Shown: positions 26,265 to 34,571 of the stretch, in pieces
How positions within the stretch are numbered: the first letter of the stretch is position 1
Layout of the letters: each line of letters begins with the position of its first letter
NCBI RefSeq assembly: GCF_002159705.1
Contig: NZ_NFJD01000001.1
Span: 1 to 64,000 of the forward strand
DNA: 64,000 bases
Direction: 5' to 3'
DNA from: Elusimicrobium sp. An273
Lineage (GTDB): Bacteria > Elusimicrobiota > Elusimicrobia > Elusimicrobiales > Elusimicrobiaceae
Notes under the pieces: generated by a model
What the model saw: the letters and a program-made list of their open reading frames with translations, nothing else
Database searches by the model: none
Told to the model about the DNA's origin: nothing
Made by a program: the position numbers and the translations under genes

Positions 26265-27347
26265 TTAGGCTTTTTCGTCGTGGGCTTGGATTTGCTTAAC
26301 GCAATAGTCCCACATATCCTTTCCGTTCAGCGCTTCTTTATACCAATCTACGGTAAACTCAATCGCTTCGTCAAACGACAGTTTGGCATGCCACTGATCC
26401 AGCATCCGGTACGCTTTGGTAACATCCAAGCTCAGCAAAGTGTTTTCGTGCACGGCGCCGGGGGCGGAAACATCCACCACCTTTCCTTTTCCGTAGTAAG
26501 CAACGCATTTTTGCACCACTTCCCAAACGGTGCGGTTGGCCTCTATTTTGGGGCCAAAGTTGAAGCTGGTGCTGTAGGTTACCGGATCTTCCACCAATTT
26601 TTCGCCCACTTTTAAATAGCCCGAAAGCGGCTCCATTACGTGTTCCCACGGGCGGGTGGCCTGCGGGCTGCGGATTTCAATATCTTTTCCGGCTTCAATG
26701 GCGCGGATGCAGTCGGGGATTAAGCGGTTGTCGCTCCAGTCTCCGCCGCCAATCACGTTTCCGGCCCGCACGCTGGCCACGGCCTTGCCGTGTTTGGCGT
26801 AATCTTTAGGGTTAAAAAAGGAGTTGCGCCACGAAGAAATCATCAGTTCCGCACAGCCCTTGGAAGAGGAGTACGGGTCGTACCCGCCCATACGGTCGGT
26901 TTCGCGGTATCCCCAAATCTGTTCTACATTCTCGTAGCATTTATCGGAGGTAATCATAATTACCTGCTTGATAAAATCAAATTTCCGCACGGCTTCCAAA
27001 ATGTTTAACGACCCCATTAAATTGGTTTCATACGTCATTTTGGGGTATTCGTACGACGTGCGCACCAACGCCTGCGCCGCCAAGTGAAAAATCATGGAAG
27101 GCTTGTATTTGGCAATGACTTCTTCCAGCCGGGCCGAATCGCGCACGTCGCCGCGTTCGTCGGCAAACAAACGTTCTTTAAGGTGCGAAGCGCAATAATT
27201 GCTGCGGTCGGAATAAGGGTCTAACGCATAGCCTACAACCTTGGCTCCCAGCGCCGTCAGCCAAATGGCCAGCCACGAACCTTTAAATCCGGTATGCCCG
27301 GTTACCAGCACCGTTTTTCCTTTATACACTCCATTAAATTGATTCAT
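26265..27347 (-). CDS. rfbG: CDP-glucose 4,6-dehydratase
   Basis: Converts CDP-glucose to CDP-4-keto-6-deoxyglucose. The frame opens upstream to 27416, but the start is placed at 27347 because ATG there overlaps the upstream stop as ATGA and gives the normal start MNQFNGVYKGKTVLVTGHTG. The 360 residues hold the Rossmann motif VTGHTGFKGSWLA, the YxxxK catalytic pair in YDPYSSSKGCAELM and RAGNVIGGGDW, all characteristic of RfbG. Upstream by two genes is RfbF, which makes its substrate. Confidence 0.95.
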   Translation of the reverse strand: MNQFNGVYKGKTVLVTGHTGFKGSWLAIWLTALGAKVVGYALDPYSDRSNYCASHLKERLFADERGDVRDSARLEEVIAKYKPSMIFHLAAQALVRTSYEYPKMTYETNLMGSLNILEAVRKFDFIKQVIMITSDKCYENVEQIWGYRETDRMGGYDPYSSSKGCAELMISSWRNSFFNPKDYAKHGKAVASVRAGNVIGGGDWSDNRLIPDCIRAIEAGKDIEIRSPQATRPWEHVMEPLSGYLKVGEKLVEDPVTYSTSFNFGPKIEANRTVWEVVQKCVAYYGKGKVVDVSAPGAVHENTLLSLDVTKAYRMLDQWHAKLSFDEAIEFTVDWYKEALNGKDMWDYCVKQIQAHDEKA

Positions 27348-28243
27348 TTCAAATGCTCCTTCCACCAGTTGATTGTTTGTTCCAGCCCGGACGTAAGCGT
27401 ATAGTTGGGTTTCCACCCCACTTCTTTCGTCAGCCGTTCGTTGGCACCGGCCAGAACGGGATCGGCAAAATTTTCTTCCAAAGCGCCCCAGAGGATTTTT
27501 CCTTTAAATCCGGTTAAGCGGGCCATTTCTTCCACCATTACCCGCAGCTGCACCGGCTGGCCGGAAGCGATATTTACCGCCCCCGTAACCGGAGAATCAA
27601 ACAGCATGGCAATGCCGCGGGCCGTATCTTCCACGTGCAGGTAATCCAAAAATTTGGTGCACGGGCTTACTTTTACGTCCTCGCCTTTTAGCATGGAACA
27701 GATGACAGACGGCATCAGCCGCGCCGCCCGTTCATACGGGCCGTACAAATTAAAAATGCGCGCCCATTTAAAATCAATCCCCGCCTGGCGGCACAGGGAA
27801 CTGCCTACTTTGTACAAAGCCGCTTTGCTCTGCCCGTACAGCGAAGGGTTATTGAGCGGGGTTTTGTCTTCCCGCAACAGGCCGTACGAAAAATCATATT
27901 CCGACACGCTGCCCGCACCCAAAAATTTTTTGCCGCCGTTTTCAATAAACGTTTTCAGCATTTCCAGCGACAGGCACAGCCACTGCACATTCCCGGGGTG
28001 CATATGGCATTTGGGCCCTACGTACCACGCCAGATGAATTAAATTTTCAAATTGGTGTTCTTTTAAGTAATCGCTCAGGGCGCCGGGTTTAAAAAAATCC
28101 AGTTCGTGCTGAATCAGCCCTTCCTGCGCCGGCAAAGTGGGCGCCAAAGAAGGGGCATATACCGTGTACCCGCGGGCAATCATTTGCTTGGTAACCTGGC
28201 GCCCGATAAAGCCGCTGGCGCCCGTAATCAAAACTTTCTTCAT
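27344..28243 (-). CDS. NAD-dependent epimerase/dehydratase, likely CDP-sugar reductase
   Basis: A 299-residue short-chain extended dehydrogenase with VLITGASGFIGRQV at the N-terminus and YGQSKAALYKVG containing the YxxxK catalytic pair (LYGQSKAAL). It lies between rfbF and rfbG, so it probably reduces or epimerises the CDP-4-keto-6-deoxy sugar. Relatives in such loci make CDP-abequose or CDP-paratose, but those need RfbH to remove the 3-hydroxyl, and no rfbH is present here. A simple 4-keto reduction to a CDP-6-deoxyhexose is therefore the more economical guess. It abuts rfbF with no gap. Confidence 0.82.
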   Translation of the reverse strand: MKKVLITGASGFIGRQVTKQMIARGYTVYAPSLAPTLPAQEGLIQHELDFFKPGALSDYLKEHQFENLIHLAWYVGPKCHMHPGNVQWLCLSLEMLKTFIENGGKKFLGAGSVSEYDFSYGLLREDKTPLNNPSLYGQSKAALYKVGSSLCRQAGIDFKWARIFNLYGPYERAARLMPSVICSMLKGEDVKVSPCTKFLDYLHVEDTARGIAMLFDSPVTGAVNIASGQPVQLRVMVEEMARLTGFKGKILWGALEENFADPVLAGANERLTKEVGWKPNYTLTSGLEQTINWWKEHLK

Positions 28244-29023
28244 CTAATCCTCCCACACTTTCCACGGCGCTTTGCCGGCGGCCCATAATTCATTTAATTC
28301 CATTTTGTCGCGCAAGGTATCCATCGGGTGCCAAAAGCCGTTGTGCTTGTAAGCGCCCAACTGCCCGGCCTGCGCTAAAGAGCACAGCGGTTCTTTTTCC
28401 CACGTAACGTTTTCTCCGTCGGCGATATAGTCAAACGCTTCCGGCTGGCAGACAAAAAATCCGCCGTTTACCCACGCGCCGTCCCCCACGGGTTTTTCCT
28501 GAAAGCGGGAAATAGAATTGTCCGCCTGGATGTTGATGGCGCCAAAACGGCCGGTAGGCTGCACGGCCGTCAGGGTAACCAATTTGCCCGAGCGGTTGTG
28601 CTCTTCCAGCAGTTTTTTAATGTTTACGTCCGACACACCGTCCCCGTACGTAAGCATAAAAGGTTCCTGGCCTACGTAATGGCGGGCCTGCTTAATGCGC
28701 GAGCCGGTCAGCGCGTTGCGCCCGGTATAGAGCATGGTTACTTTCCAGGGTTCACAGCGGTTGCGGTGGATGTCAATTTGGTTATTGGAAAAATCAATGG
28801 TTACGTCGGAGTTATTGGTGTAGTAATTGAGGAAATACTCTTTGATAACTTCGCTCTTATATCCGCACAGAATGATAAAATCCGTAAATCCATAATGGGT
28901 GTAAAGCTTCATAATGTGCCAAATAATCGGGTATCCGCCGATTTCCACCATGGGTTTGGGGCGAATGGAGGTTTCTTCTCCCAAGCGGGTGCCCAGTCCC
29001 CCCGCCAACAATAATACTTTCAT
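28244..29023 (-). CDS. rfbF: Glucose-1-phosphate cytidylyltransferase
   Basis: Makes CDP-glucose from CTP and glucose-1-phosphate. The frame extends to 29131, but the ATG at 29023 has an AGGAG ribosome site and gives the family start MKVLLLAGGLGTRLGEET. The 259 residues hold the nucleotidyl-transferase motif (GGLGTRLGEETSIRPKPMVE) and, further on, YGDGVSDVN and WVNGGFFVC. It is the first gene of the six-gene glycan operon; a leader of about 200 bases precedes it. Confidence 0.95.
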   Translation of the reverse strand: MKVLLLAGGLGTRLGEETSIRPKPMVEIGGYPIIWHIMKLYTHYGFTDFIILCGYKSEVIKEYFLNYYTNNSDVTIDFSNNQIDIHRNRCEPWKVTMLYTGRNALTGSRIKQARHYVGQEPFMLTYGDGVSDVNIKKLLEEHNRSGKLVTLTAVQPTGRFGAINIQADNSISRFQEKPVGDGAWVNGGFFVCQPEAFDYIADGENVTWEKEPLCSLAQAGQLGAYKHNGFWHPMDTLRDKMELNELWAAGKAPWKVWED

Positions 29024-29053
29024 AGTTGCTCCTGTCCTAAAAAATAAAATTAT

Positions 29054-29081
29054 GCAAAAAAGGCTTTCGCGGCTTTTTTGC
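29054..29081 (-). promoter_or_regulatory. Hairpin in the rfbF leader
   Basis: Nine-base perfect arms GCAAAAAAG (29054-29062) and CTTTTTTGC (29073-29081) around a 10-base loop, about 30 bases upstream of the rfbF start. A second short repeat (AACCAA/TTGGTT around 29105-29120) lies further upstream. The T-rich arm could act as an attenuator but no clear T-run follows the stem. This 234-base gap between rfbF and trx holds no ORF I would call. Confidence 0.35.
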
Positions 29082-29257
29082 ACAATTGACGGTAAAAAGC
29101 ATGCAAACCAAACAGTTGGTTTTAGAGTCAAAATACTGCTAAAATCCCTTTTTACAGTCTATCAAACGAGAATACCCCCGTCAACCCTTCCGACTAGTCT
29201 AAAAAGGATTAGCCAAAACAGCCTCAAGAAAGCTACACTGCTAACAGGAGGATAAGT

Positions 29258-29584
29258 ATGGACAGCAAATTGACCGTAACCGATGCGTCGTTTGAAACGG
29301 CCTTCAAAAAATACGAAAAAGCGGAGATGATAGAATTTTTTGCTTCGTGGTGCCAGCATTGCAAACAGATGGCGGGCCTCGTTAACACGTTGGCCAAAGC
29401 CTATGCCAACCGGGCCGCCGTTTTGGCGGTGGACGTAGAAACCTCCCCCCGCACCGCCCGCCGGTTTGGCGTACAGGGGGTGCCGGCTTTTGTGTTTGTA
29501 AAAAACGGGCAAATCGTCAAACGGATGGCCGGCGAATTTTCGGAAGAAGAACTACGCCGCCAGCTGGACGCACTGCTAAAGTAG
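29258..29584 (+). CDS. Thioredoxin-fold protein
   Basis: A 108-residue thioredoxin with active site WCQHC (IEFFASWCQHCKQM) and the cis-proline region FGVQGVPAFVFV. The proximal CxxC residues are Gln-His instead of the usual Gly-Pro, which tends to raise the redox potential towards PDI-like proteins. There is no signal peptide, so it is cytoplasmic. It has a strong ribosome site (AGGAGG, 8 nt upstream) and is transcribed alone between two minus-strand genes. A candidate -10 (TAAAAT) lies near 29142. Confidence 0.9.
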   Translation: MDSKLTVTDASFETAFKKYEKAEMIEFFASWCQHCKQMAGLVNTLAKAYANRAAVLAVDVETSPRTARRFGVQGVPAFVFVKNGQIVKRMAGEFSEEELRRQLDALLK

Positions 29585-29612
29585 CCCGCCGCGGGCCGTT
29601 TTTGGTTTTTCC

Positions 29613-30851
29613 TTACCGGTTGGCCGCCTCTATTTCGTTTAACAAAAACTGCAGGGCCTGAATGGAGCCGCGGCCGATATTGCGCTCCCGCGTGTGGGAA
29701 AAGACAAACTTTTGCGCTCGGGCGCCGTTGGGCCCGGCTACCGCCATCCAAATGGTTCCAACGGGTTTTTCGGGCGTACCGCCGTCCGGCCCGGCCACCC
29801 CGGTAGTAGAAACCGCCCACTGCGCCCCGGTAATGCGGCGCACCCCTTGGGCCATTTGCAGGACTACCGGCTCGCTGACGGCGCCGTACTTTTTCAAATC
29901 TTCTTCCGATACGCCCAACACCTGCTTCTTAACTTCGTTGGAATAGGCCACCACGCCGCCTAAGAAATAGGCCGACGCCCCCGGCACCGCCGTGATCAGA
30001 TGGGCGATATTTCCCCCCGTACAGCTTTCCGCGCACGCCACCGTTACCCCGCTTTGGCGCAGCCGCCGGGCAAATTCTTCCTGCGAAGTTTCGCTGCGTG
30101 GCTCTTCAAAAGAAAGCCCTTTTAACTCCTGCAATAAAGCCGTCCAAAACGTGTCCAGCCGCTCCACTGCCGCTCCTTTGGCCGTCAAACGCAAACGCAC
30201 AAACCCCGCCGACGGCAAATACGCAAGCGACAGCCCCTTCGGCAATTTTTGCTCGTAAGAGGCCAGCCTCATGGCCAGTTCCGCCTCGGGGATATTGTAT
30301 ACGGTTACCATGCGGTACTGCAAAAGCAAATCGTGAAATTTTTCCTTCAGCCGCGGCAGCACTTCCGCCGGGAACAGGTATTCCGTTTCAAACGGCACCC
30401 CCGGCAGCGACACCAGCACTTTTCCTTCTTTTTCAAACCACATGCCGCTGGCCGTTCCTTTTACGTTATGAAGCGGCGTGCACGCGCGGGGCAGCATGGC
30501 CTGCGATTTATTATAGGCATTTAAACGCTGGGGATTGGCGGAAAACATTTCTTCCAGCCACGCATACGCCTGCGGGTTAAAAACCAATTCCGTCCCGAAG
30601 TATTGGGCCAATACGTTTTTGGTTAAATCGTCTTTCGTGGGGCCCAGCCCGCCGGTCACAAACACGGCATCCGCCACGCAAAACGCGTCATCCAACGCTT
30701 TCCAAATGGCTTCTTTTTCATCCGCCACCGAGCGCATTTGCACCGTTTCCGCTCCCAATTTGGCCAGTTCCCGCGCCATAAAGCGGGAGTTGGTGTCTAA
30801 AATTTGTCCCAACAAAATTTCATCGCCGATTGTAATAATTACGCTTTTCAT
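29613..30851 (-). CDS. cinA: CinA family protein (NMN deamidase / ADP-ribose pyrophosphatase)
   Basis: The frame extends to 30923, but MKSVIITIGDEILLGQILDTN starting at 30851 is the family N-terminus. The 412 residues have the molybdopterin-binding-like N-terminal domain (VFVTGGLGPTKDDLT) and the C-terminal NMN amidohydrolase domain with VTVACAESCTGGNIAH, containing the catalytic Ser, and STTGVAGPDGGTPEKPVGT. It recycles NMN in NAD metabolism and may clear ADP-ribose. Divergently transcribed from the alcohol dehydrogenase across a short region with a shared inverted repeat. Confidence 0.95.
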   Translation of the reverse strand: MKSVIITIGDEILLGQILDTNSRFMARELAKLGAETVQMRSVADEKEAIWKALDDAFCVADAVFVTGGLGPTKDDLTKNVLAQYFGTELVFNPQAYAWLEEMFSANPQRLNAYNKSQAMLPRACTPLHNVKGTASGMWFEKEGKVLVSLPGVPFETEYLFPAEVLPRLKEKFHDLLLQYRMVTVYNIPEAELAMRLASYEQKLPKGLSLAYLPSAGFVRLRLTAKGAAVERLDTFWTALLQELKGLSFEEPRSETSQEEFARRLRQSGVTVACAESCTGGNIAHLITAVPGASAYFLGGVVAYSNEVKKQVLGVSEEDLKKYGAVSEPVVLQMAQGVRRITGAQWAVSTTGVAGPDGGTPEKPVGTIWMAVAGPNGARAQKFVFSHTRERNIGRGSIQALQFLLNEIEAANR

Positions 30852-30900
30852 AGGTTGTCCCTGCCGCTCCAGCCGTATGCGGGAGCCGATCCACACGCAT

Positions 30901-30947
30901 ATTTTAGCACTTTTCCCATACACACAAACGGAAAAGTGTTATATAAT
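30901..30947. promoter_or_regulatory. Divergent promoters around a shared inverted repeat
   Basis: A perfect inverted repeat, CACTTTTCC (30908-30916) and GGAAAAGTG (30930-30938), encloses 13 bases. Just outside each arm is a -10-like box: TATAAT on the plus strand (30942-30947, for the dehydrogenase) and TAAAAT on the minus strand (30901-30906, for cinA). A partial -35 (TACACA, 30919-30924, 17-base spacer) lies in the loop. The symmetry suggests one regulator acting on both genes. Confidence 0.6.
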
Positions 30948-30975
30948 AAGTTTTGTATAGATAAGGAAGATGCGC

Positions 30976-32160
30976 ATGAGAGATTTTACCTTTTGCTGCC
31001 CTACTGAAATTATTTTTGGTTCCCACGCCGAAGAAAAAGCAGGCGAGGCCGTCGTCAAGCACGGCGGGTCGCGCGTGCTGATTGTGTACGGCGGGCAGAG
31101 CGCCGTAAAAAGCGGGCTGTTGGAACGGGTGGAAAAATCCCTGATGATGGCCGGGCTGACGGTTAAAAAATTAGGCGGCGTTCAGCCCAACCCCACGCTC
31201 TCTTTTGCGCGCAAAGGCGTGCTGGAAGCCATCCCCTTTCAAGCGGATTTTATCTTGGCCATCGGCGGCGGCAGCGTAATGGATACGGCCAAAGCCATTG
31301 CCATCGGCGCGGCCAACCCGCAAACCGATATTTGGACGTATTGGCTGGGCAAAGAAACCGTCACCAAAGCCCTTCCCGTAGGATGCATTGTAACGATCTC
31401 CGCCTCCGGCAGCGAAACCAGCGACTCGGCCGTGCTGACCGATGACGCCCATAAAGACAAACGCGGCCTCAATACGCCCTTTAACCGCCCGTGTTTTGCG
31501 CTGATGAACCCGGAACTGACGTTCACCCTCTCGCCCAAACAAATTGCCTGCGGCGTAACGGATATTTTAATGCATACGCTGGATCGTTATTTTACCCCCA
31601 TGCAGGGCAACGAATTGACCGACGCCCTGGCCGAAGCGTTAATGCGCACCGTCATCTACTACGGGCCCAAAGCCGTTCAAAACCCGCATGATTATGTTTC
31701 CCAGAGCGAACTTATGTGGGCGGGCAGCCTGTCCCACAACAATTTAACGGGGCTGGGGGCCGAAAAAGAATTTGCGGTGCATCAATTGGGGCACGAACTT
31801 AGCGGCCGTTTCGGCGTAGCGCATGGGGAAAGTTTATCGGCCGTGTGGCAGGCGTGGGCGATGTATGTGTATAAAGAAGACCCCGCCCGCTTTGCCCGCT
31901 ACGCCTGCAACGTATGGCGGCTGGAAACCGTAACCGACATTGATACCGCCGCCCGCGAAGGCATTGAAGCCACCGTCCGTTTCTTTACCTCTTTGGGCAT
32001 GCCCACCAATTTGCGCGAACTGTTAGGCAGGCAATTAAGCTTTGCCGAACTGTATGAATTGGCCGACCGCTGCAGCCGCGGCGGAACGCGCACCGTCAGC
32101 AAATTTAAGCCGCTGGCTAAAGAAGACATGCTGCGCATCTATACCACCGCCAACCAATAA
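30976..32160 (+). CDS. Iron-dependent alcohol dehydrogenase (butanol dehydrogenase type)
   Basis: Reduces aldehydes to alcohols with NAD(P)H. The 394 residues have the group III dehydrogenase nucleotide loop AIGGGSVMDTAKAIA and metal-binding histidines in VTDILMHTLDRYF and AVHQLGHELSGRFGVAHGESL, the YqhD/BDH pattern. I prefer the ATG at 30976, 8 nt after AAGGA, over the ATG at 30970, which touches that site. It stands alone, divergent from cinA. Fits ethanol or butanol formation in a fermentative anaerobe. Confidence 0.93.
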   Translation: MRDFTFCCPTEIIFGSHAEEKAGEAVVKHGGSRVLIVYGGQSAVKSGLLERVEKSLMMAGLTVKKLGGVQPNPTLSFARKGVLEAIPFQADFILAIGGGSVMDTAKAIAIGAANPQTDIWTYWLGKETVTKALPVGCIVTISASGSETSDSAVLTDDAHKDKRGLNTPFNRPCFALMNPELTFTLSPKQIACGVTDILMHTLDRYFTPMQGNELTDALAEALMRTVIYYGPKAVQNPHDYVSQSELMWAGSLSHNNLTGLGAEKEFAVHQLGHELSGRFGVAHGESLSAVWQAWAMYVYKEDPARFARYACNVWRLETVTDIDTAAREGIEATVRFFTSLGMPTNLRELLGRQLSFAELYELADRCSRGGTRTVSKFKPLAKEDMLRIYTTANQ

Positions 32161-32191
32161 CCCGGCGAAAGCGGAAACCGCTTAAAATTTA

Positions 32192-32254
32192 TATAATATT
32201 ATCATCTTATTTCCGCCGTCCGCCAGACGCGCCTCGCTCCGGCGGTTTCTTTTT
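32192..32254 (+). promoter_or_regulatory. Promoter -10 and T-tailed leader hairpin before the antiporter gene
   Basis: A TATAAT (32192-32197) is followed by a leader of about 70 bases. Within it CCGCCG (32213-32218) can pair with CGGCGG (32240-32245), directly followed by TTTCTTTTT. An alternative register pairs CCGCC at 32220-32224 with 32241-32245. The ribosome site AGGA lies after it, 18 nt downstream. This resembles a small transcription attenuator, or else a terminator for read-through from the dehydrogenase. No known riboswitch core was recognised. Confidence 0.4.
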
Positions 32255-32272
32255 GCCCGGCGCAGGAATTTT

Positions 32273-33589
32273 ATGAAACCGGAAAAATTTACCCCCAATC
32301 CTCTTGCCCTCATTCCACTGGGCGTTTTTTTACTTTCTTATTTGGCCGTTTCTCTTGCGGCGGGCGACTTTTACAAAATGCCCATTACCGTGGCCTTTGT
32401 GCTCTCCTCCGTGGTGGCCGTGGCCATGAGCAAAGGCGGCTCGCTGCATAACCGCATTGAACTTTTTTGCAAAGGGGCCGCCAATTCCAACATTATGCTA
32501 ATGGTGCTGATTTTCATCCTGGCGGGAGCCTTTGCCCAAACCGCCAAAGCCATGGGCGCGGTGGATGCAACGGTCAATTTAACCTTGGCTATTCTGCCGG
32601 GCAATGTGCTGGCGGCGGGCGTCTTTTTGGCGGCGTGCGTCATCTCCGTCTCGGTGGGCACTTCGGTAGGCACGATTGTGGCGCTGACGCCGGTGGCGGC
32701 GGGGCTTTCTGCGCAGACGGGAATTTCGCCCGCGCTGATGAGCGCCGTGGTGGTAAGCGGCGCCATGTTTGGGGACAATCTTTCTTTTATTTCCGACACC
32801 ACAATCGTGGCCACCCGCACCCAAGGCTGCAAAATGGCGGATAAATTCAAAACCAATTTTCACATCGTTATGCCTTTTGCCATTCTTACGACCATTCTCT
32901 ATATTTTCTTGGGAAGCGGCGCGCAAAGCTCGTTTGCCAGCGGCCCCATTTCGTGGGTAAAAGTGCTGCCGTATGTAATCGTATTGGCAGCGGCGGTGAT
33001 GGGCGTAAACGTAATGCTGGTGCTGTTGGGCGGCACCGTTTTGTGCGGGCTGATTGGCCTAATGACGGGCGCTTTTGACATTTGGGGGTGGACGACCTCC
33101 ATGGGGGCCGGCATCAACGCAATGGGCGAGCTGATTATTGTAACGCTATTGGCGGGCGGCATGCTGGAAATGATCCGCTACAACGGCGGGCTCGCGTGGA
33201 TTATCCAAAAAATGACGGCTAAAATTTCTTCCCGCCGCGGGGCGGAGCTGAGCATTGCGGGCGTCATCAGTTTTGCCAACTTATGCACCGCCAACAATAC
33301 CATTGCCCTGATTATGGCCGGGCCGATTGCCAAAGAAATTGCCCAGCGCTTTGGCATTGCCCCCAACCGCTCGGCAAGCTTATTGGATATTTTTTCCTGC
33401 TTTGTACAGGGCGTTATTCCGTACGGGGCCCAACTGCTGATGGCGGCCAGCCTGTCCGGCGTTTCTCCGGTGAGCATTATGCGCTACCTATATTATCCGT
33501 ATTTATTAGGCATAGGGGCGCTGCTAGCCATTTGGCTGGGGTTTCCGCGCACGCATGCACCGCAACAGGCGGCAAAAACGGAAGCATAG
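32273..33589 (+). CDS. NhaC-type Na+/H+ antiporter family protein
   Basis: A 438-residue membrane protein with about ten hydrophobic helices. The signature GDNLSFISDTTIVATRTQGC (about 163-182) and SVGTSVGTIVALTPVAAGLS are typical of the NhaC/YfcC-like antiporter group; the paired conserved repeats GDNLS and NLCTANNTIALI occur in the two halves. It probably exchanges protons for sodium or for an amino acid/organic acid. It has its own promoter and leader and is followed by tRNA-Arg. Substrate not determined. Confidence 0.85.
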   Translation: MKPEKFTPNPLALIPLGVFLLSYLAVSLAAGDFYKMPITVAFVLSSVVAVAMSKGGSLHNRIELFCKGAANSNIMLMVLIFILAGAFAQTAKAMGAVDATVNLTLAILPGNVLAAGVFLAACVISVSVGTSVGTIVALTPVAAGLSAQTGISPALMSAVVVSGAMFGDNLSFISDTTIVATRTQGCKMADKFKTNFHIVMPFAILTTILYIFLGSGAQSSFASGPISWVKVLPYVIVLAAAVMGVNVMLVLLGGTVLCGLIGLMTGAFDIWGWTTSMGAGINAMGELIIVTLLAGGMLEMIRYNGGLAWIIQKMTAKISSRRGAELSIAGVISFANLCTANNTIALIMAGPIAKEIAQRFGIAPNRSASLLDIFSCFVQGVIPYGAQLLMAASLSGVSPVSIMRYLYYPYLLGIGALLAIWLGFPRTHAPQQAAKTEA

Positions 33590-33638
33590 TCCTTCCGTGC
33601 GGCGCTTAATTTTGATAAAATAAAGAAAACAGATTTGC

Positions 33639-33713
33639 GCGCTCGTAGTTCAATGGATAGAGCGTCAGCCTCCGAAGCTGGAAATGTGGGTTCGACTCCC
33701 GCCGAGCGCACCA
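33639..33713 (+). tRNA. tRNA-Arg (anticodon CCG)
   Basis: A full cloverleaf with 7-base acceptor arms GCGCTCG/CGAGCGC, an anticodon loop CTCCGAA on a TCAGC/GCTGG stem, the TTCGA T-loop and an encoded CCA. Anticodon CCG reads the arginine codon CGG. It lies 49 bases after the antiporter gene and is followed at once by a terminator. Confidence 0.96.
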
Positions 33714-33716
33714 TTT

Positions 33717-33747
33717 AAAAATCCCCGGTTTTAAACCGGGGATTTTT
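33717..33747. terminator. Bidirectional terminator after tRNA-Arg
   Basis: A perfect 15-base inverted repeat (33717-33731 and 33733-33747) containing CCCCGG/CCGGGG with A-rich and T-rich ends, so it ends the tRNA on the plus strand and the outer-membrane protein gene on the minus strand. Confidence 0.9.
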
Positions 33748-33753
33748 ACATTT

Positions 33754-34503
33754 TTACAGATACAGCAGTTTAAATCCTACGCCAAAACTCCAATCTTTCG
33801 TTTTCCAGTTTCCCGCAGCATGTGTGCTTGCGTTTGCATAAAAGGCCGTCCCGTCGTTTACCAGCGTGCCTACTTCCAATTCCGGGATAAATTCCGCCAT
33901 GCCGCTGTGTTCAAAATCCATATAGTAATACAAGTTGGTCAGCACCCACCACTGGTTGGGGGACGTGTAGCCGATGTTGGCGCGCAAGCGGCCCGTATTA
34001 ATATCCGCGCGGGCATGATCCCCCACGACAGACACATAATGCTTATATCCTACCGCCCCATAAAAACCCGCCGGAAAAGCCAGCAAAATAAACGCGGACG
34101 GACTGGCCTGCAGCTGCCCGGAACCCAACAGCTTGTCGGTGGCAGTGGGCAGGAAAAATTCCATTTTGGCACCAAAGCCGAACAGGTTTTCAGCGGGCAG
34201 CGTCCAGGTGATATTGGCCAGGACGTCTCCCAGCCCGTTGACGGATTTATCCGGCGATTCGTAGCGCACCACCGGCACTTCCACCCCCCAGTTAAAACGT
34301 TCGTTAATTACGTGATAGGTCTTTAGCGTAAGCTGGGTGGAGGAAATTCCTGCGCTGTCGTCCAGCACGGTGGTGGAGGGATTTACCTCAAACGTGGTAA
34401 TGTTTTCCGTCGGCACCACGCCGTAATGATACGTCCGCTGGATTTGCGCATGTAACGGGCAAACCAATCCCAAGAGCAAACTTAAAACCATCCATTTTCG
34501 CAT
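33754..34503 (-). CDS. Predicted outer-membrane beta-barrel protein
   Basis: A 249-residue protein with a signal peptide (MRKWMVLSLLLGLVCPLHAQ) followed by alternating polar/aromatic beta strands (for example FNWGVEVPVVRYE, FGFGAKMEFFLPT, WSFGVGFKLLYL). The last strand is amphipathic with terminal hydrophobic residues, similar to a barrel-assembly signal, though it ends in Leu rather than Phe. It resembles small barrels of the phenol-degradation MetA-like group, but I do not assign a function. Monocistronic, sharing its terminator with tRNA-Arg. Confidence 0.72.
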   Translation of the reverse strand: MRKWMVLSLLLGLVCPLHAQIQRTYHYGVVPTENITTFEVNPSTTVLDDSAGISSTQLTLKTYHVINERFNWGVEVPVVRYESPDKSVNGLGDVLANITWTLPAENLFGFGAKMEFFLPTATDKLLGSGQLQASPSAFILLAFPAGFYGAVGYKHYVSVVGDHARADINTGRLRANIGYTSPNQWWVLTNLYYYMDFEHSGMAEFIPELEVGTLVNDGTAFYANASTHAAGNWKTKDWSFGVGFKLLYL

Positions 34504-34571
34504 ATGTTCTCTCCTAACCCCTTTCTTGTACTTTAGCTGGCATTCCGTTGAAATTCAAGTCCAGCGGCTCC

